Under the pieces are notes generated by a model. It worked only from the letters and a program-made list of their open reading frames with translations, searched no databases and was not told the origin of the DNA. A DNA stretch of 40,285 nt from Deltaproteobacteria bacterium (GTDB lineage Bacteria > Desulfobacterota > Anaeroferrophillalia > Anaeroferrophillales > Tharpellaceae). Positions 24,379 to 32,173 of this stretch are shown piece by piece (within the stretch, counting starts at the first letter, position 1; every line of letters begins with the position of its first letter). The stretch covers positions 1 to 40,285 of the forward strand of contig JAFGVI010000120.1 in assembly GCA_016938065.1 (NCBI GenBank), read 5' to 3'. The translations under genes and the position numbers were made by a program.

Positions 24379-25793
24379 TAAACGGCTTCCTGATTCTGGC
24401 GTCTCAGTGTAGAGAGAAAGACCAGCGCTTTACTGGCGGCCGCACTGCCCTGGGCAGAGGAGTCCGCAATATCTTTAATGCCCTGACAACAACCAGCGAT
24501 GTAGATTCCCTGACGACCGGTTTCCACCGGTGAGAGTTTATAATTATCTTCGATGAAAAAACCATCCGCATTACATTCAATGCCGAGAATATCCGCCAGT
24601 TCCTGAGCCCCGGCATTGGGCACCATCGCCGCGGCCAGAACCACCATATCGGCGGCGATCTCAATTTTTTTGCCGGTCAGGGTGTCAGCCCCCTGCACCA
24701 TTACCTTGTCTCCTTCGCGGTAGAGTCTGGCGGCCCGGCCGCGAATGTAGATAATCTCTTCTTCGGAGACCGACTGCTGAATAAACTGCTCGTAGCCTTT
24801 ACCGGTCGAACGAATGTCGATATAAAAGACATAGACCTGACCATCGTGGACCTTATGTTTATAAAGCCGGGCGTGTTTGGCAGTATACATGCAGCAGACC
24901 CGGGAACAGTAGGCTTTATGAAACTCAGGATTACGCGAACCGACGCACTGAATGAAAACTATCTCTTTAGGTTCCTTGCCGTCTGAAGGGCGCACCATGG
25001 CGCCGGCGGTCGGCCCCGAGGCAGAAAGATAACGCTCCATGGTCAGGCCGTCGATAACATCGGGAATCTTGCCCCCGCCATATTCCGGCATCTTGTTTTT
25101 CCAGTCGTAGATATCAAAACCGGTTGCGACAATAATGGCACCGACCCGGGCCGCAAAAAAGCTCTCCTGCTGTTTATAATCAATAGCGCCGACCGGACAG
25201 GATTTGGCGCAGACCCCGCACTTGCCTTTAGTCAGATAACGACAGCGGTCGGGATCAATCTGCGGCTTATTGGGTACGGCCTGGGGCGAGAGGGTGTAGA
25301 TCGCCGTCATCCGTCCGGCATCCCGTTCAAACAGGGCAATCCCTTTACTCGGACACTTCTGAATACAGGTACCGCAGCCGGTACACTTGTTCCAGTCGAC
25401 GTAGGTCACTTTCTGCCGCAGCGAAACCGTAAAATCACCGGGTTCGCCCTCAAGCCCGATAACCTCACAACTGGTTTTCAACGTCACCTTGGGATGCTGG
25501 CCGGATTCGACCGTACGCGGCGTCAGGGTGCATTGAGCACAGTCCAGGGTCGGAAAGGTTTCAGAAAGCTGCAGCATACGCCCGCCCACCGAAGGCAACC
25601 GATCAACCAACATCACCTGATACCCGGCATTACCGAGGTCGATAGCCGCCGTAATGCCGGTAATGCCCCCACCAATCACCATTACCCGACGATCGACCGG
25701 CACACTTTCAAACTCAGTGAGATTTCCCAGGGCACAGGCGCAGGTTACCGGTTGACCATCTTTCAAACCTGTCAATTCAACTAATTCACCCAT
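24378..25793 (-). CDS. hdrA: Short HdrA-like flavoprotein (HdrA1)
   Basis: The protein is 471 residues from the ATG at 25793, which follows AAAGG by 8 bases. A TTG one codon earlier is less likely. It lacks the roughly 140-residue HdrA N-terminal domain, keeping only a short leader with CACALG. It has the FAD site RRVMVIGGGITGITAAI, the Cys motif TFPTLDCAQCTLTP, an inserted ferredoxin (CTGCGTCIQKCP and CRYLTKGKCGVCAKSCP) and QCVGSRNPE with YCSRVCCMYTAK. The C-terminal ferredoxin of full HdrA is absent. It matches the first half of the fused HdrA3 in architecture. Its stop overlaps the hdrA2 start by one base. Confidence 0.92.
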   Translation of the reverse strand: MGELVELTGLKDGQPVTCACALGNLTEFESVPVDRRVMVIGGGITGITAAIDLGNAGYQVMLVDRLPSVGGRMLQLSETFPTLDCAQCTLTPRTVESGQHPKVTLKTSCEVIGLEGEPGDFTVSLRQKVTYVDWNKCTGCGTCIQKCPSKGIALFERDAGRMTAIYTLSPQAVPNKPQIDPDRCRYLTKGKCGVCAKSCPVGAIDYKQQESFFAARVGAIIVATGFDIYDWKNKMPEYGGGKIPDVIDGLTMERYLSASGPTAGAMVRPSDGKEPKEIVFIQCVGSRNPEFHKAYCSRVCCMYTAKHARLYKHKVHDGQVYVFYIDIRSTGKGYEQFIQQSVSEEEIIYIRGRAARLYREGDKVMVQGADTLTGKKIEIAADMVVLAAAMVPNAGAQELADILGIECNADGFFIEDNYKLSPVETGRQGIYIAGCCQGIKDIADSSAQGSAAASKALVFLSTLRRQNQEAV

Positions 25794-25808
25794 CAATCAA
25801 GCCTTTAT

Positions 25809-26684
25809 CTAAGACACAATGCCCTTTTCCTTAAGCAGCGGAAGAGGATCAATAAGGTTACGTTCAAAACCCAGCCCGGCAGCCGGCAGATCCAGAGCCA
25901 GAGCCAGCAGCTGCGTAAAGTAAAGAACCGGAATTGCGCTGAAAGCGGTATGACTTTTTTGTATTTCCGGCTGGCGGTCATCCAGATTGAACTGGCACAG
26001 CGGGCAGGTGGTGATGACCAGATCCGCCCCGCTGTTTTTGGCACTGCGCAGAATGTCATGCGAACAGCGGGTGGCGGTAGTCATCGAATGTACCGTCTGA
26101 AAAGCCCCGCAGCATTCGACTTTATAGGGAAACTCAACCGGCTCGGCACCAAGGGCCCGAATGAACTCTTCAAAAATGGTCGGATTTTCCATCGCATCAA
26201 GACCGATCTCCTTGACCGGACGTAAAAGCAGACAACCATAATAACAAGCGACCTTCAGACCGGTCAGAGGCTTGACCACCTTCTCCCGCAACGTATCAAA
26301 ACCGATCTCATCACGTAGAAGCTGCAGATAGTGCAGAACCTCAACTTCACCATGATAGTCACGTTCGATAAAATCGGTAATCTTGGCCCGGCGTTCTTCA
26401 TCGTTACGCATCACATGATTGGTGCGCTTGAGAACATTGAAGCAGACTGAACAGAGGGTTACCAGCTTATCATCCCCCCGGGCTTTGGTATCAGCCAGGA
26501 TCCGGGTCGGCCCCGACATCGCGATATGATAGTCATTGACCAGAGGAAAGGTCGCGCCGCAGCAGGTCCAGTCTTTTAACTCGTCGAGTTCAAAACCGAG
26601 CTTCTGGCTGCATTCACGGCCGGCATCATCGAGCTTTTTTGCTTTGGTATAGAGAGTACATCCGGGGAAATATGGATATTTCAT
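25809..26684 (-). CDS. hdrB: Heterodisulfide reductase-like subunit B (HdrB1)
   Basis: The 291-residue protein has two intact CCG domains. The first runs YFPGCTLYT, WTCCGATF and CSVC; the second runs CYYGCLLLRP, VECCGAFQ and CPLCQFN. It probably binds two noncubane [4Fe-4S] clusters as methanogen HdrB does. It is a diverged paralogue of HdrB2 rather than a copy, with low visible identity outside the motifs and a longer C-terminus. The gene lies 35 bases after hdrC1 and 15 bases before the hdrA1 ATG, giving the order C1-B1-A1-A2. Confidence 0.93.
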   Translation of the reverse strand: MKYPYFPGCTLYTKAKKLDDAGRECSQKLGFELDELKDWTCCGATFPLVNDYHIAMSGPTRILADTKARGDDKLVTLCSVCFNVLKRTNHVMRNDEERRAKITDFIERDYHGEVEVLHYLQLLRDEIGFDTLREKVVKPLTGLKVACYYGCLLLRPVKEIGLDAMENPTIFEEFIRALGAEPVEFPYKVECCGAFQTVHSMTTATRCSHDILRSAKNSGADLVITTCPLCQFNLDDRQPEIQKSHTAFSAIPVLYFTQLLALALDLPAAGLGFERNLIDPLPLLKEKGIVS

Positions 26685-26719
26685 AGTTTACTCTTAATTG
26701 CTTACTTATAATGTTCTAT

Positions 26720-27136
26720 TTAAAGAGGGAGAAACTTACGATAGCCGCTGATCATCGCAATCTGCGGCGCCCGGGCCAGATAATCATCGGAGAAATCGGT
26801 AACATCGATATGCGCTTCAGCCCCGACTTCACGCAGGCGCAGAACCCGTAAAGCCTCCATAATTTTTGAGATATCAACCCCTTTGGGACAACGGGCATGA
26901 CACATCATACAGGCCGCGCAGACCCACATCGACTTACAGCTTTTAACCTCTTCGACCAGACCAAGCTGCAGGTAGCGCACCACCTGACTTGGCAGCAGAT
27001 CCATCTCATCAACCGAAGGGCAGCCGGCGGAACAGTTGCCGCACTGGTAACAGTTAAAGAAATTTTCGCCGCTGATTTCAGCCACTTTACTGACAAAATC
27101 ACCCTTAACCTGGGATCGGGAAATTACGGTTTTCAT
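26720..27136 (-). CDS. hdrC: Heterodisulfide reductase-like subunit C (HdrC1)
   Basis: The 138-residue protein has two [4Fe-4S] motifs, CYQCGNCSAGCP (about residue 30) and CAACMMCHARCP (about 73), spaced as in HdrC. It would carry electrons between HdrA1/A2 and HdrB1. It begins 18 bases after the fumarase beta stop codon, so it links the fumarase pair and the Hdr genes in one transcript. Compared with HdrC2 it lacks the long basic tail. Confidence 0.93.
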   Translation of the reverse strand: MKTVISRSQVKGDFVSKVAEISGENFFNCYQCGNCSAGCPSVDEMDLLPSQVVRYLQLGLVEEVKSCKSMWVCAACMMCHARCPKGVDISKIMEALRVLRLREVGAEAHIDVTDFSDDYLARAPQIAMISGYRKFLPL

Positions 27137-27154
27137 ATAATTAATCCTTAAAGT

Positions 27155-27709
27155 TTATCTTTTATAAGCCAGCACGCCCTGTTCATACAGGTCATTGCCA
27201 TAAATATCATTGATCACGACTACGGGAAAATCTTCAACCTCGATGCGCCGGATAGCTTCGGGCCCCAAGTCAGCATAGGCGACGACTTCGGCTTTTTTAA
27301 TGCGTTGCGCCAGCAGAGCGCCGGCACCGCCGGTGGCGGCAAAATAGATGCCGCGATACTCGGTGATAGCCGCACGCACGGCCGCGCTGCGCCCTCCCTT
27401 GCCGATCATGCCTTTCAAGCCTTCAGCCAGCAGACGCGGCGAGTAAGAGTCCATCCGGTAACTGGTAGTCGGTCCGGCCGAGCCGATTGCTTTTCCGGGT
27501 TTGGCCGGAGTCGGCCCGACAAAATAGATAATTTCACCCTGCAGAGGAATCGGCAGGGGCTCACCTTGATCAAGCAGATCAACCAGACGCTTATGCGCGG
27601 CATCGCGACCGGTATAAATTGTTCCAGTGATCAGCACCCGATCGCCGGATTTTAATGAGGCGACCACTTCATCACTTAATGGGGGAGTCAGACGAATTAT
27701 ATTATCCAT
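27155..27709 (-). CDS. Class I fumarate hydratase, beta (C-terminal domain) subunit
   Basis: The 184-residue protein matches the beta domain of oxygen-sensitive [4Fe-4S] fumarases: VLITGTIYTGRDAAHKRL, YFVGPTPAKPGKAIGSAGPTTSYRMD and GKGGRSAAVRAAI. It pairs with the alpha subunit, whose stop codon overlaps its start by one base (TAATG). The enzyme interconverts fumarate and malate. Tartrate dehydratase is a close relative, but the fumarate-reductase and succinyl-CoA ligase genes in the same operon favour fumarase. Confidence 0.94.
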   Translation of the reverse strand: MDNIIRLTPPLSDEVVASLKSGDRVLITGTIYTGRDAAHKRLVDLLDQGEPLPIPLQGEIIYFVGPTPAKPGKAIGSAGPTTSYRMDSYSPRLLAEGLKGMIGKGGRSAAVRAAITEYRGIYFAATGGAGALLAQRIKKAEVVAYADLGPEAIRRIEVEDFPVVVINDIYGNDLYEQGVLAYKR

Positions 27710-28548
27710 TAGAGAACCGCCTCCTTATGCCGGGCAGCATGGCACTGAATGTTGATGGCCAGCGGCAGGCTGGCAATATGGCAGGGTTGCATTTTGACGT
27801 GCACGGCAAAGCTGGTGACGCGGCCCCCTAAACCTTGTGGGCCGACGCCAAGATTATTAACGGCGGTCAGCAGGTCATCTTCAAGGATTTGCAATTCCGG
27901 ATCAGGGTTACGGCTGCCGACTTCACGCAGAAGAGCCTCTTTGGCCAGCAATGCCGACTTTTCAAAATTGCCGCCGATGCCGACCCCGACGATGGTCGGA
28001 GGACAGGGATTACCTCCAGCTTGGCGCACCCATTCCACGACCTGAGCCTTGATTCCGGCAACCCCGTCGGCCGGTTTAAGCATGACCACCCTGGACATAT
28101 TTTCACTGCCGCCACCCTTGGGCGCCACAATCAGTTTTAAATTATCACCCGCAACCAGACGATAATGGATGATCGCCGGCGTATTGTCTCCGGTATTGGC
28201 CCGGGTAAAAGGATGACAGGCCGACTTGCGCAGATAACCTTCCTGATAACCCTGGCGCACGCCCTGGTTAATCGCCTCATCCAGACTGCCCCCGACGATC
28301 CTGACCTCCTGACCGAGTTCGACAAAAATCACGGCCAGCCCCGTATCCTGACAGATCGGCACCTGATCCCGAGTCGCAATCGCCGCATTTTCCTTGAGTT
28401 GAGCAATGATATCTTTTCCGTTGGCGGACTCTTCGGTCGCCAGGGCCCGATCCAGCGCGGCAAGCATATCGGCACCCAGGTTATAATTCGCCTCAGAGCA
28501 GAGACGGGAAACTGTCTTTACAACTTCGGAAACGTTGATTTCACGCAT
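27709..28548 (-). CDS. Class I fumarate hydratase, alpha (N-terminal domain) subunit
   Basis: The 279-residue protein carries the three conserved Cys regions expected for the [4Fe-4S] catalytic cluster: VPICQDTGLAV, the segment near RKSACHPFTRANTGDN, and GGNPCPPTIVGVGIGG. GGGSENMSRVVML is also typical. Together with the beta subunit it hydrates fumarate to malate in the cytoplasm. It is the first gene of the 17-kb minus-strand operon and lies about 40 bases downstream of a strong promoter (28596-28624). The ribosome site is weak (GGTGAT). Confidence 0.95.
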   Translation of the reverse strand: MREINVSEVVKTVSRLCSEANYNLGADMLAALDRALATEESANGKDIIAQLKENAAIATRDQVPICQDTGLAVIFVELGQEVRIVGGSLDEAINQGVRQGYQEGYLRKSACHPFTRANTGDNTPAIIHYRLVAGDNLKLIVAPKGGGSENMSRVVMLKPADGVAGIKAQVVEWVRQAGGNPCPPTIVGVGIGGNFEKSALLAKEALLREVGSRNPDPELQILEDDLLTAVNNLGVGPQGLGGRVTSFAVHVKMQPCHIASLPLAINIQCHAARHKEAVL

Positions 28549-28595
28549 TGCTGATCACCATAAAACGACTTGACCTGATTAACTGACGGGGTGAT

Positions 28596-28624
28596 TGTAT
28601 ACTGTATACCTTTAAGATTGTCAA
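28596..28624 (-). promoter_or_regulatory. Sigma70 promoter of the fumarase-Hdr-fumarate reductase operon with GTATAC palindromes
   Basis: On the minus strand TTGACA (28619-28624) and TATACA (28596-28601) are 17 bases apart, an excellent match. Two GTATAC palindromes (28597-28602 and 28604-28609) overlap the -10 and spacer, forming GTATAC-N-GTATAC. Such symmetric sites suit a GntR-type dimer, but the regulator is not identified. A similar element lies in the NADH-module promoter. The remainder of the gap 28549-28737 shows nothing else clear. Confidence 0.7.
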
Positions 28625-28737
28625 CCCCTAAATAAAGAAAAAAATATTTTTTTTGCCGGCATTTTTTATCTTTATTTTCAGTATGTTAGAACGATAATAG
28701 GGTTCGGAGAAAGGGCTGAAAAAATGCACTGTTTCAC

Positions 28738-29409
28738 TCAGACATGACCCACACGCTCAAGGATTTCCAGGATATTGACATCATCATTGATGCAGACCGG
28801 ATGGGCGTGCGGCAGTTTCTGACCGTCAGCCGGACGACTGCCGTAATATTGGCTGCTGATGACCCCGGTCGGACAGTAGTGCAGACACTCCATCTCTTTG
28901 GGACAACAGGTCGGACAGTACTTGGCCGCCTGATTGGGAAAGATCACCACCTGACGAATCGTGCCGCGACCGACGAAACCTAAGACATTGGCCCCTTTAA
29001 CATCCCGGCAATAGCGCACGCAGAGGCCGCAGAGAATACAGTAGGTCATATTGTCAACAAAGCGGGAATGATTTTTGGCACCATACTTTTCCAGCAGAAT
29101 TACCGGAATGTTGTCCCAGCGATGCATCAACAGATTTAAAATGATGCGCCGGTAGTTGTTTATCTTATCCGTTTCGGTCTCCACCACCAGGCCTTCGGAG
29201 ATATGGTACAGACAGGAGGCAACGACTCTTTTTCGCTCACCCTCCCCGATCTCAACGACACAGAGACGACAGGAGCCGTAGGCATCAAGATGCCCATGAT
29301 GACAGAGGGTCGGAATAAAGATGCCGGCCTCACGGGCGGCTTCGAGGATGGTCATGCCCTCCACAGCCTTAATATGTTCACCATTAATTGTCACATTGAC
29401 CTGGCTCAT
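28738..29409 (-). CDS. HoxU/NuoG-N-terminal-like iron-sulfur subunit of the NADH module
   Basis: The ATG at 29409 follows AAGGAG by 8 bases and gives 223 residues. The longer in-frame start at 29544 lies inside the upstream gene and adds unrelated sequence. The N-terminal [2Fe-2S] domain has TLCHHGHLDAYGSCRLCVVE and ASCLY. The His-Cys3 cluster motif that normally follows in HoxU/NuoG is missing: the region reads LLMHRWDNIPVILLEKYG without Cys. A [4Fe-4S] motif CILCGLCVRYC and a Cys-rich YCPTCCPKEMECLHYCP follow. It probably joins the NuoEF-like pair to another redox partner. No hydrogenase is encoded nearby. Confidence 0.87.
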   Translation of the reverse strand: MSQVNVTINGEHIKAVEGMTILEAAREAGIFIPTLCHHGHLDAYGSCRLCVVEIGEGERKRVVASCLYHISEGLVVETETDKINNYRRIILNLLMHRWDNIPVILLEKYGAKNHSRFVDNMTYCILCGLCVRYCRDVKGANVLGFVGRGTIRQVVIFPNQAAKYCPTCCPKEMECLHYCPTGVISSQYYGSRPADGQKLPHAHPVCINDDVNILEILERVGHV

Positions 29410-29431
29410 ACTGACATCTCCTTTTAATTTT

Positions 29432-31318
29432 TCAAACCGCCGGCAGGGTTTCACTACCGGAAAGCTTGGTAACCGCGCTGAATTTGGGCGGACAGACCAT
29501 AAAACAGGTATCACACTTGGTACATTTATCAAGATCAATAACATGCGGCTCTTTCTTGCTGCCGCTGATGGCGTTCACCGGACAGTTGCGCAGACACTTG
29601 CCGCAGCCCTTACATTTGGCGGGATCGATATGATAGCTGATCAGCTCTTTACAGACATGAGCCGGACAGCATTTATCGTTGACATGGGCCTCGTATTCGG
29701 CGCGGAAATATTTAAGACTGCTCAAAACCGGATTGGGCGCACTCTGCCCCAGAGCGCACAGCGAGCACTCCTTGACCATCGCCGCCACCTCCTGCAACAC
29801 ATCAATATCTTCCGGCTTGCCCTTGCCGGCACAGAGCATCTTCAGAATGTGCAGCATCTGGGTGATACCTTCACGGCAGGGAACACATTTGCCACAAGAT
29901 TCATCGGCGAGAAACTCAAGAAAATACCGAGCCACATCGACCATACAGGTATCTTCGTCCATAACAATCATGCCGCCGGAACCCATCATTGAACCGACCA
30001 GGGTCAGAGCGTCAAAATCGACCGGCAGATCGAGCATATCTTCGGGTATCACACCGCCGGAGGGACCTCCGGTCTGCACTGCTTTAAACTTCTTACCGTC
30101 GCGAATGCCGCCCCCGATCTTGAAGATTATATCATGCAGCGTCATTCCCATCGGCACTTCAACCAGGCCGGTATTATTGACCTTGCCGACCAGCGAAAAG
30201 ATCTTGGTGCCTTTACTGCCTTCGGTGCCGATCGAGGTAAACCAGTCAACCCCCTTATTAAAAATAATCGGCACATTGGCCCAGGTCTCAACGTTATTGA
30301 GGTCACTGGGACAGCCATGCACCCCGGAGATTGAAGTGCGGATATATTTGGGCCGGGGTTCACCGACCTTGCCCTCAATTGAACTCATCAGAGCGCTTGA
30401 TTCACCGGACACAAAAGCTCCGGCCCCACGATGCACGGCAATCTCAAAATCAAAGCCGGAGCCGAGAATATTTTCCCCCAGCAAGCCCAAAGCCCGCATC
30501 TGGCCAATTGCCCGATTGAGGTTTTCAACCGCCAGCGGATACTCCTGACGGATATAGATAAAACCTTTATGCGCCCCGATGGCATAGGCGCCGATCAGCA
30601 TCCCCTCAAGCACGCTGTGCGGATTGCCCTCAAGAATGGAGCGATCCATATAGGCTCCGGGATCACCTTCATCAGCATTGACAATCACATATTTGACGTC
30701 ACCCGGAGCATTGCGCGTCGTCTCCCATTTTCGCCCGGCCGGAAAACCGCCGCCGCCCCGTCCGCGAAGATTGGCCTTTTTCACAGTCTCAAGCACCTCT
30801 TCCGGAGTCATGCCGCCGAGACAGGCAGCCAGAGCACAGTACCCATCCAGAGCCAGATAGTCTTCAATATGCTCGGGATCAATATAGTGATTATTACCGA
30901 AGACCACTCGGTTCTGATATTTATAGAAGGGAATATCCCGTTCTTTGGCCTGAACCTGACCTTCCGGGTCGACATAGAGCAGGCGCTCGACCAGTTTGCC
31001 CTGGCTCAAGGTGTCATTGATAATATCCTCAACATCTTCCGGTTTGATCTTAAAATAACTGGTGCCTTCGGGATAGATAGCCATCACCGGCCCGAGTTCG
31101 CAAAAACCGTGACATCCCGTGGTCACGACCTCAACCTTCTCACTGAGACCGTGATGCGAAATCCCGCTTTTCAATCTGTCAATGACTTTATCGCAGTCAT
31201 AAGCCCGGCACCCGGTTCCGGAACAGACCGAAACCTTGAGCCTGGCCGGATCACGCCGGGAGATGATCTCTTTTCTTAATGCTTCAAGAGCGGAAATTGA
31301 GGTTAACCTGGTCATCAT
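29432..31318 (-). CDS. NuoF/HydB-like NADH-binding flavoprotein subunit
   Basis: The 628-residue protein has the HydB layout. An N-terminal thioredoxin-like [2Fe-2S] domain (VCSGTGCRAYDC, TTGCHGFCELGP, about residues 30-85) is followed by the FMN and NADH sites (RGRGGGGFPAGRKWE, NADEGDPGAYMD, near 190-225). The [4Fe-4S] ligand set is SCGKCVPCREG with a later SLCALGQ, and a C-terminal two-cluster ferredoxin closes it (CKGCGKCLRNCP, CTKCDTCFMVCP). It would oxidise or reduce NAD(H). HydB-type subunits work in bifurcating hydrogenases and formate dehydrogenases; here no catalytic hydrogenase subunit is present. The start overlaps the NuoE-like gene by 4 bases. Confidence 0.94.
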   Translation of the reverse strand: MMTRLTSISALEALRKEIISRRDPARLKVSVCSGTGCRAYDCDKVIDRLKSGISHHGLSEKVEVVTTGCHGFCELGPVMAIYPEGTSYFKIKPEDVEDIINDTLSQGKLVERLLYVDPEGQVQAKERDIPFYKYQNRVVFGNNHYIDPEHIEDYLALDGYCALAACLGGMTPEEVLETVKKANLRGRGGGGFPAGRKWETTRNAPGDVKYVIVNADEGDPGAYMDRSILEGNPHSVLEGMLIGAYAIGAHKGFIYIRQEYPLAVENLNRAIGQMRALGLLGENILGSGFDFEIAVHRGAGAFVSGESSALMSSIEGKVGEPRPKYIRTSISGVHGCPSDLNNVETWANVPIIFNKGVDWFTSIGTEGSKGTKIFSLVGKVNNTGLVEVPMGMTLHDIIFKIGGGIRDGKKFKAVQTGGPSGGVIPEDMLDLPVDFDALTLVGSMMGSGGMIVMDEDTCMVDVARYFLEFLADESCGKCVPCREGITQMLHILKMLCAGKGKPEDIDVLQEVAAMVKECSLCALGQSAPNPVLSSLKYFRAEYEAHVNDKCCPAHVCKELISYHIDPAKCKGCGKCLRNCPVNAISGSKKEPHVIDLDKCTKCDTCFMVCPPKFSAVTKLSGSETLPAV

Positions 31319-31779
31319 TCACACTCCTCTACAATTACAGCGATCTCATTGGAGGTCGGATTACTCATATATTTACCATCGACAACCATAACCGGCCCCA
31401 AAGCGCAACAGCCCAGACAACTGACCGTCTTGAGGCTGAATTTTTCATCGGCACTGGTTTCATCCGGGCTGAGCCTGAGTCCCTGAGAAACCCGATCCAG
31501 AAGCCGCATCGCCCCCCGCACATGACAGGCCGTACCCACACAGACCGAAACCGCATGACGCCCCTGCGGCACCAGGCTGAAATGTTTATAAAAGGTGGTC
31601 ACATTGTAAAGGTGATTCATCGGCAGGCCCAGTCGGGCCGCCGTATGGAGAAGGGTTTCCCGGGAGAGCCAACGGAACTCATGCTGGATATCCAAGAGAA
31701 TCTGCACGAGAGCTTCTTTCTCAGCCCCGTAACCATCGATTATCTGATCAACCTTGGCAAGTAAATACGACATAAGCAT
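31315..31779 (-). CDS. NuoE/HydC-like [2Fe-2S] subunit
   Basis: The 154-residue protein is the thioredoxin-like NuoE family subunit. Helical N-terminal segments (ALVQILLDIQHEFRWLS) lead to the [2Fe-2S] ligands CVGTACHVRGA and CLGCCALGPV. In HydABC and complex I it sits beside the FMN subunit and tunes electron flow. It is the first gene of the NADH-module operon, with a strong promoter at 31886-31914, and its stop overlaps the NuoF-like start by 4 bases. Confidence 0.95.
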   Translation of the reverse strand: MLMSYLLAKVDQIIDGYGAEKEALVQILLDIQHEFRWLSRETLLHTAARLGLPMNHLYNVTTFYKHFSLVPQGRHAVSVCVGTACHVRGAMRLLDRVSQGLRLSPDETSADEKFSLKTVSCLGCCALGPVMVVDGKYMSNPTSNEIAVIVEECE

Positions 31780-31885
31780 AACTCCTGGCCAGCAACGAAG
31801 TTTCTTTCACGTCACTGAAAACAACGGTTAAATTACTTATTCAGGGAGAGAGGAAGACGGCCTGTACAGACCACAACGAAGGGAG

Positions 31886-31914
31886 AATGTATACAATCGT
31901 TTTATGCTTGTCAA
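31886..31914 (-). promoter_or_regulatory. Sigma70 promoter of the NADH-module operon with GTATAC palindrome
   Basis: On the minus strand TTGACA (31909-31914) is followed after 17 bases by TACATT (31886-31891). The palindrome TGTATACA (31888-31895) overlaps the -10 edge. Position and sequence closely mirror the fumarase-Hdr promoter, suggesting a common regulator. Confidence 0.65.
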
Positions 31915-31954
31915 GCGGAAAGCAAAGAGTGTTTTACAGTTTATATAAAATTTG

Positions 31955-31974
31955 TGATTTGATCTGTCAAATCA
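31955..31974. promoter_or_regulatory. Perfect 20-bp palindrome, candidate operator
   Basis: TGATTTGA and TCAAATCA are perfect inverted 8-base arms around TCTG. It lies between the NADH-module promoter and the DsrE gene. The half-site and spacing resemble CRP/FNR-family sites but do not match the FNR consensus. The binding protein is unknown. Confidence 0.4.
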
Positions 31975-32173
31975 ATTACTTGAAAAAGAATGTTTTTATT
32001 TTAAGATTCTTTTCAGCTCCTTTTCAGATTGCTTAAAAAGCATCACGATGAAATTTGGCAGGGCAGATACAATATTTTCTGGACATAGTTATCACACTGA
32101 CTTATTATCCATCTCAAAATAGGCTTTTTTGCATGTGCATCAACGCTTTCAACCAAATCAGAAGGAGGAAGAA

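Larger units (their letters stand above)
31780..32173. other. Divergent intergenic region between NADH module and DsrE gene
   Basis: This 394-base stretch contains no credible protein gene. It holds the minus-strand promoter at 31886-31914, an 11-base palindrome GCTTGTCAAGC (31906-31916) over its -35, and a 20-base palindrome at 31955-31974. The AT-rich stretch 31975-32035 probably contains the plus-strand promoter, but no unambiguous -35/-10 pair was found. Confidence 0.6.

Noticed and set aside
29410-29544. Longer N-terminus of the HoxU-like protein
   Set aside because: The extra 45 codons lie inside the upstream gene and do not resemble the family, while the ATG at 29409 has a good AAGGAG site.
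31955-31974. FNR box
   Set aside because: The half-sites are TTGA and TCAA with four bases between, whereas FNR sites keep six between these tetramers. It was kept only as an unassigned palindrome.
32055-32080. Possible sigma54 (-24/-12) promoter upstream of the DsrE gene
   Set aside because: TTGGCAG is present but the required downstream TTGC at the right distance is absent.
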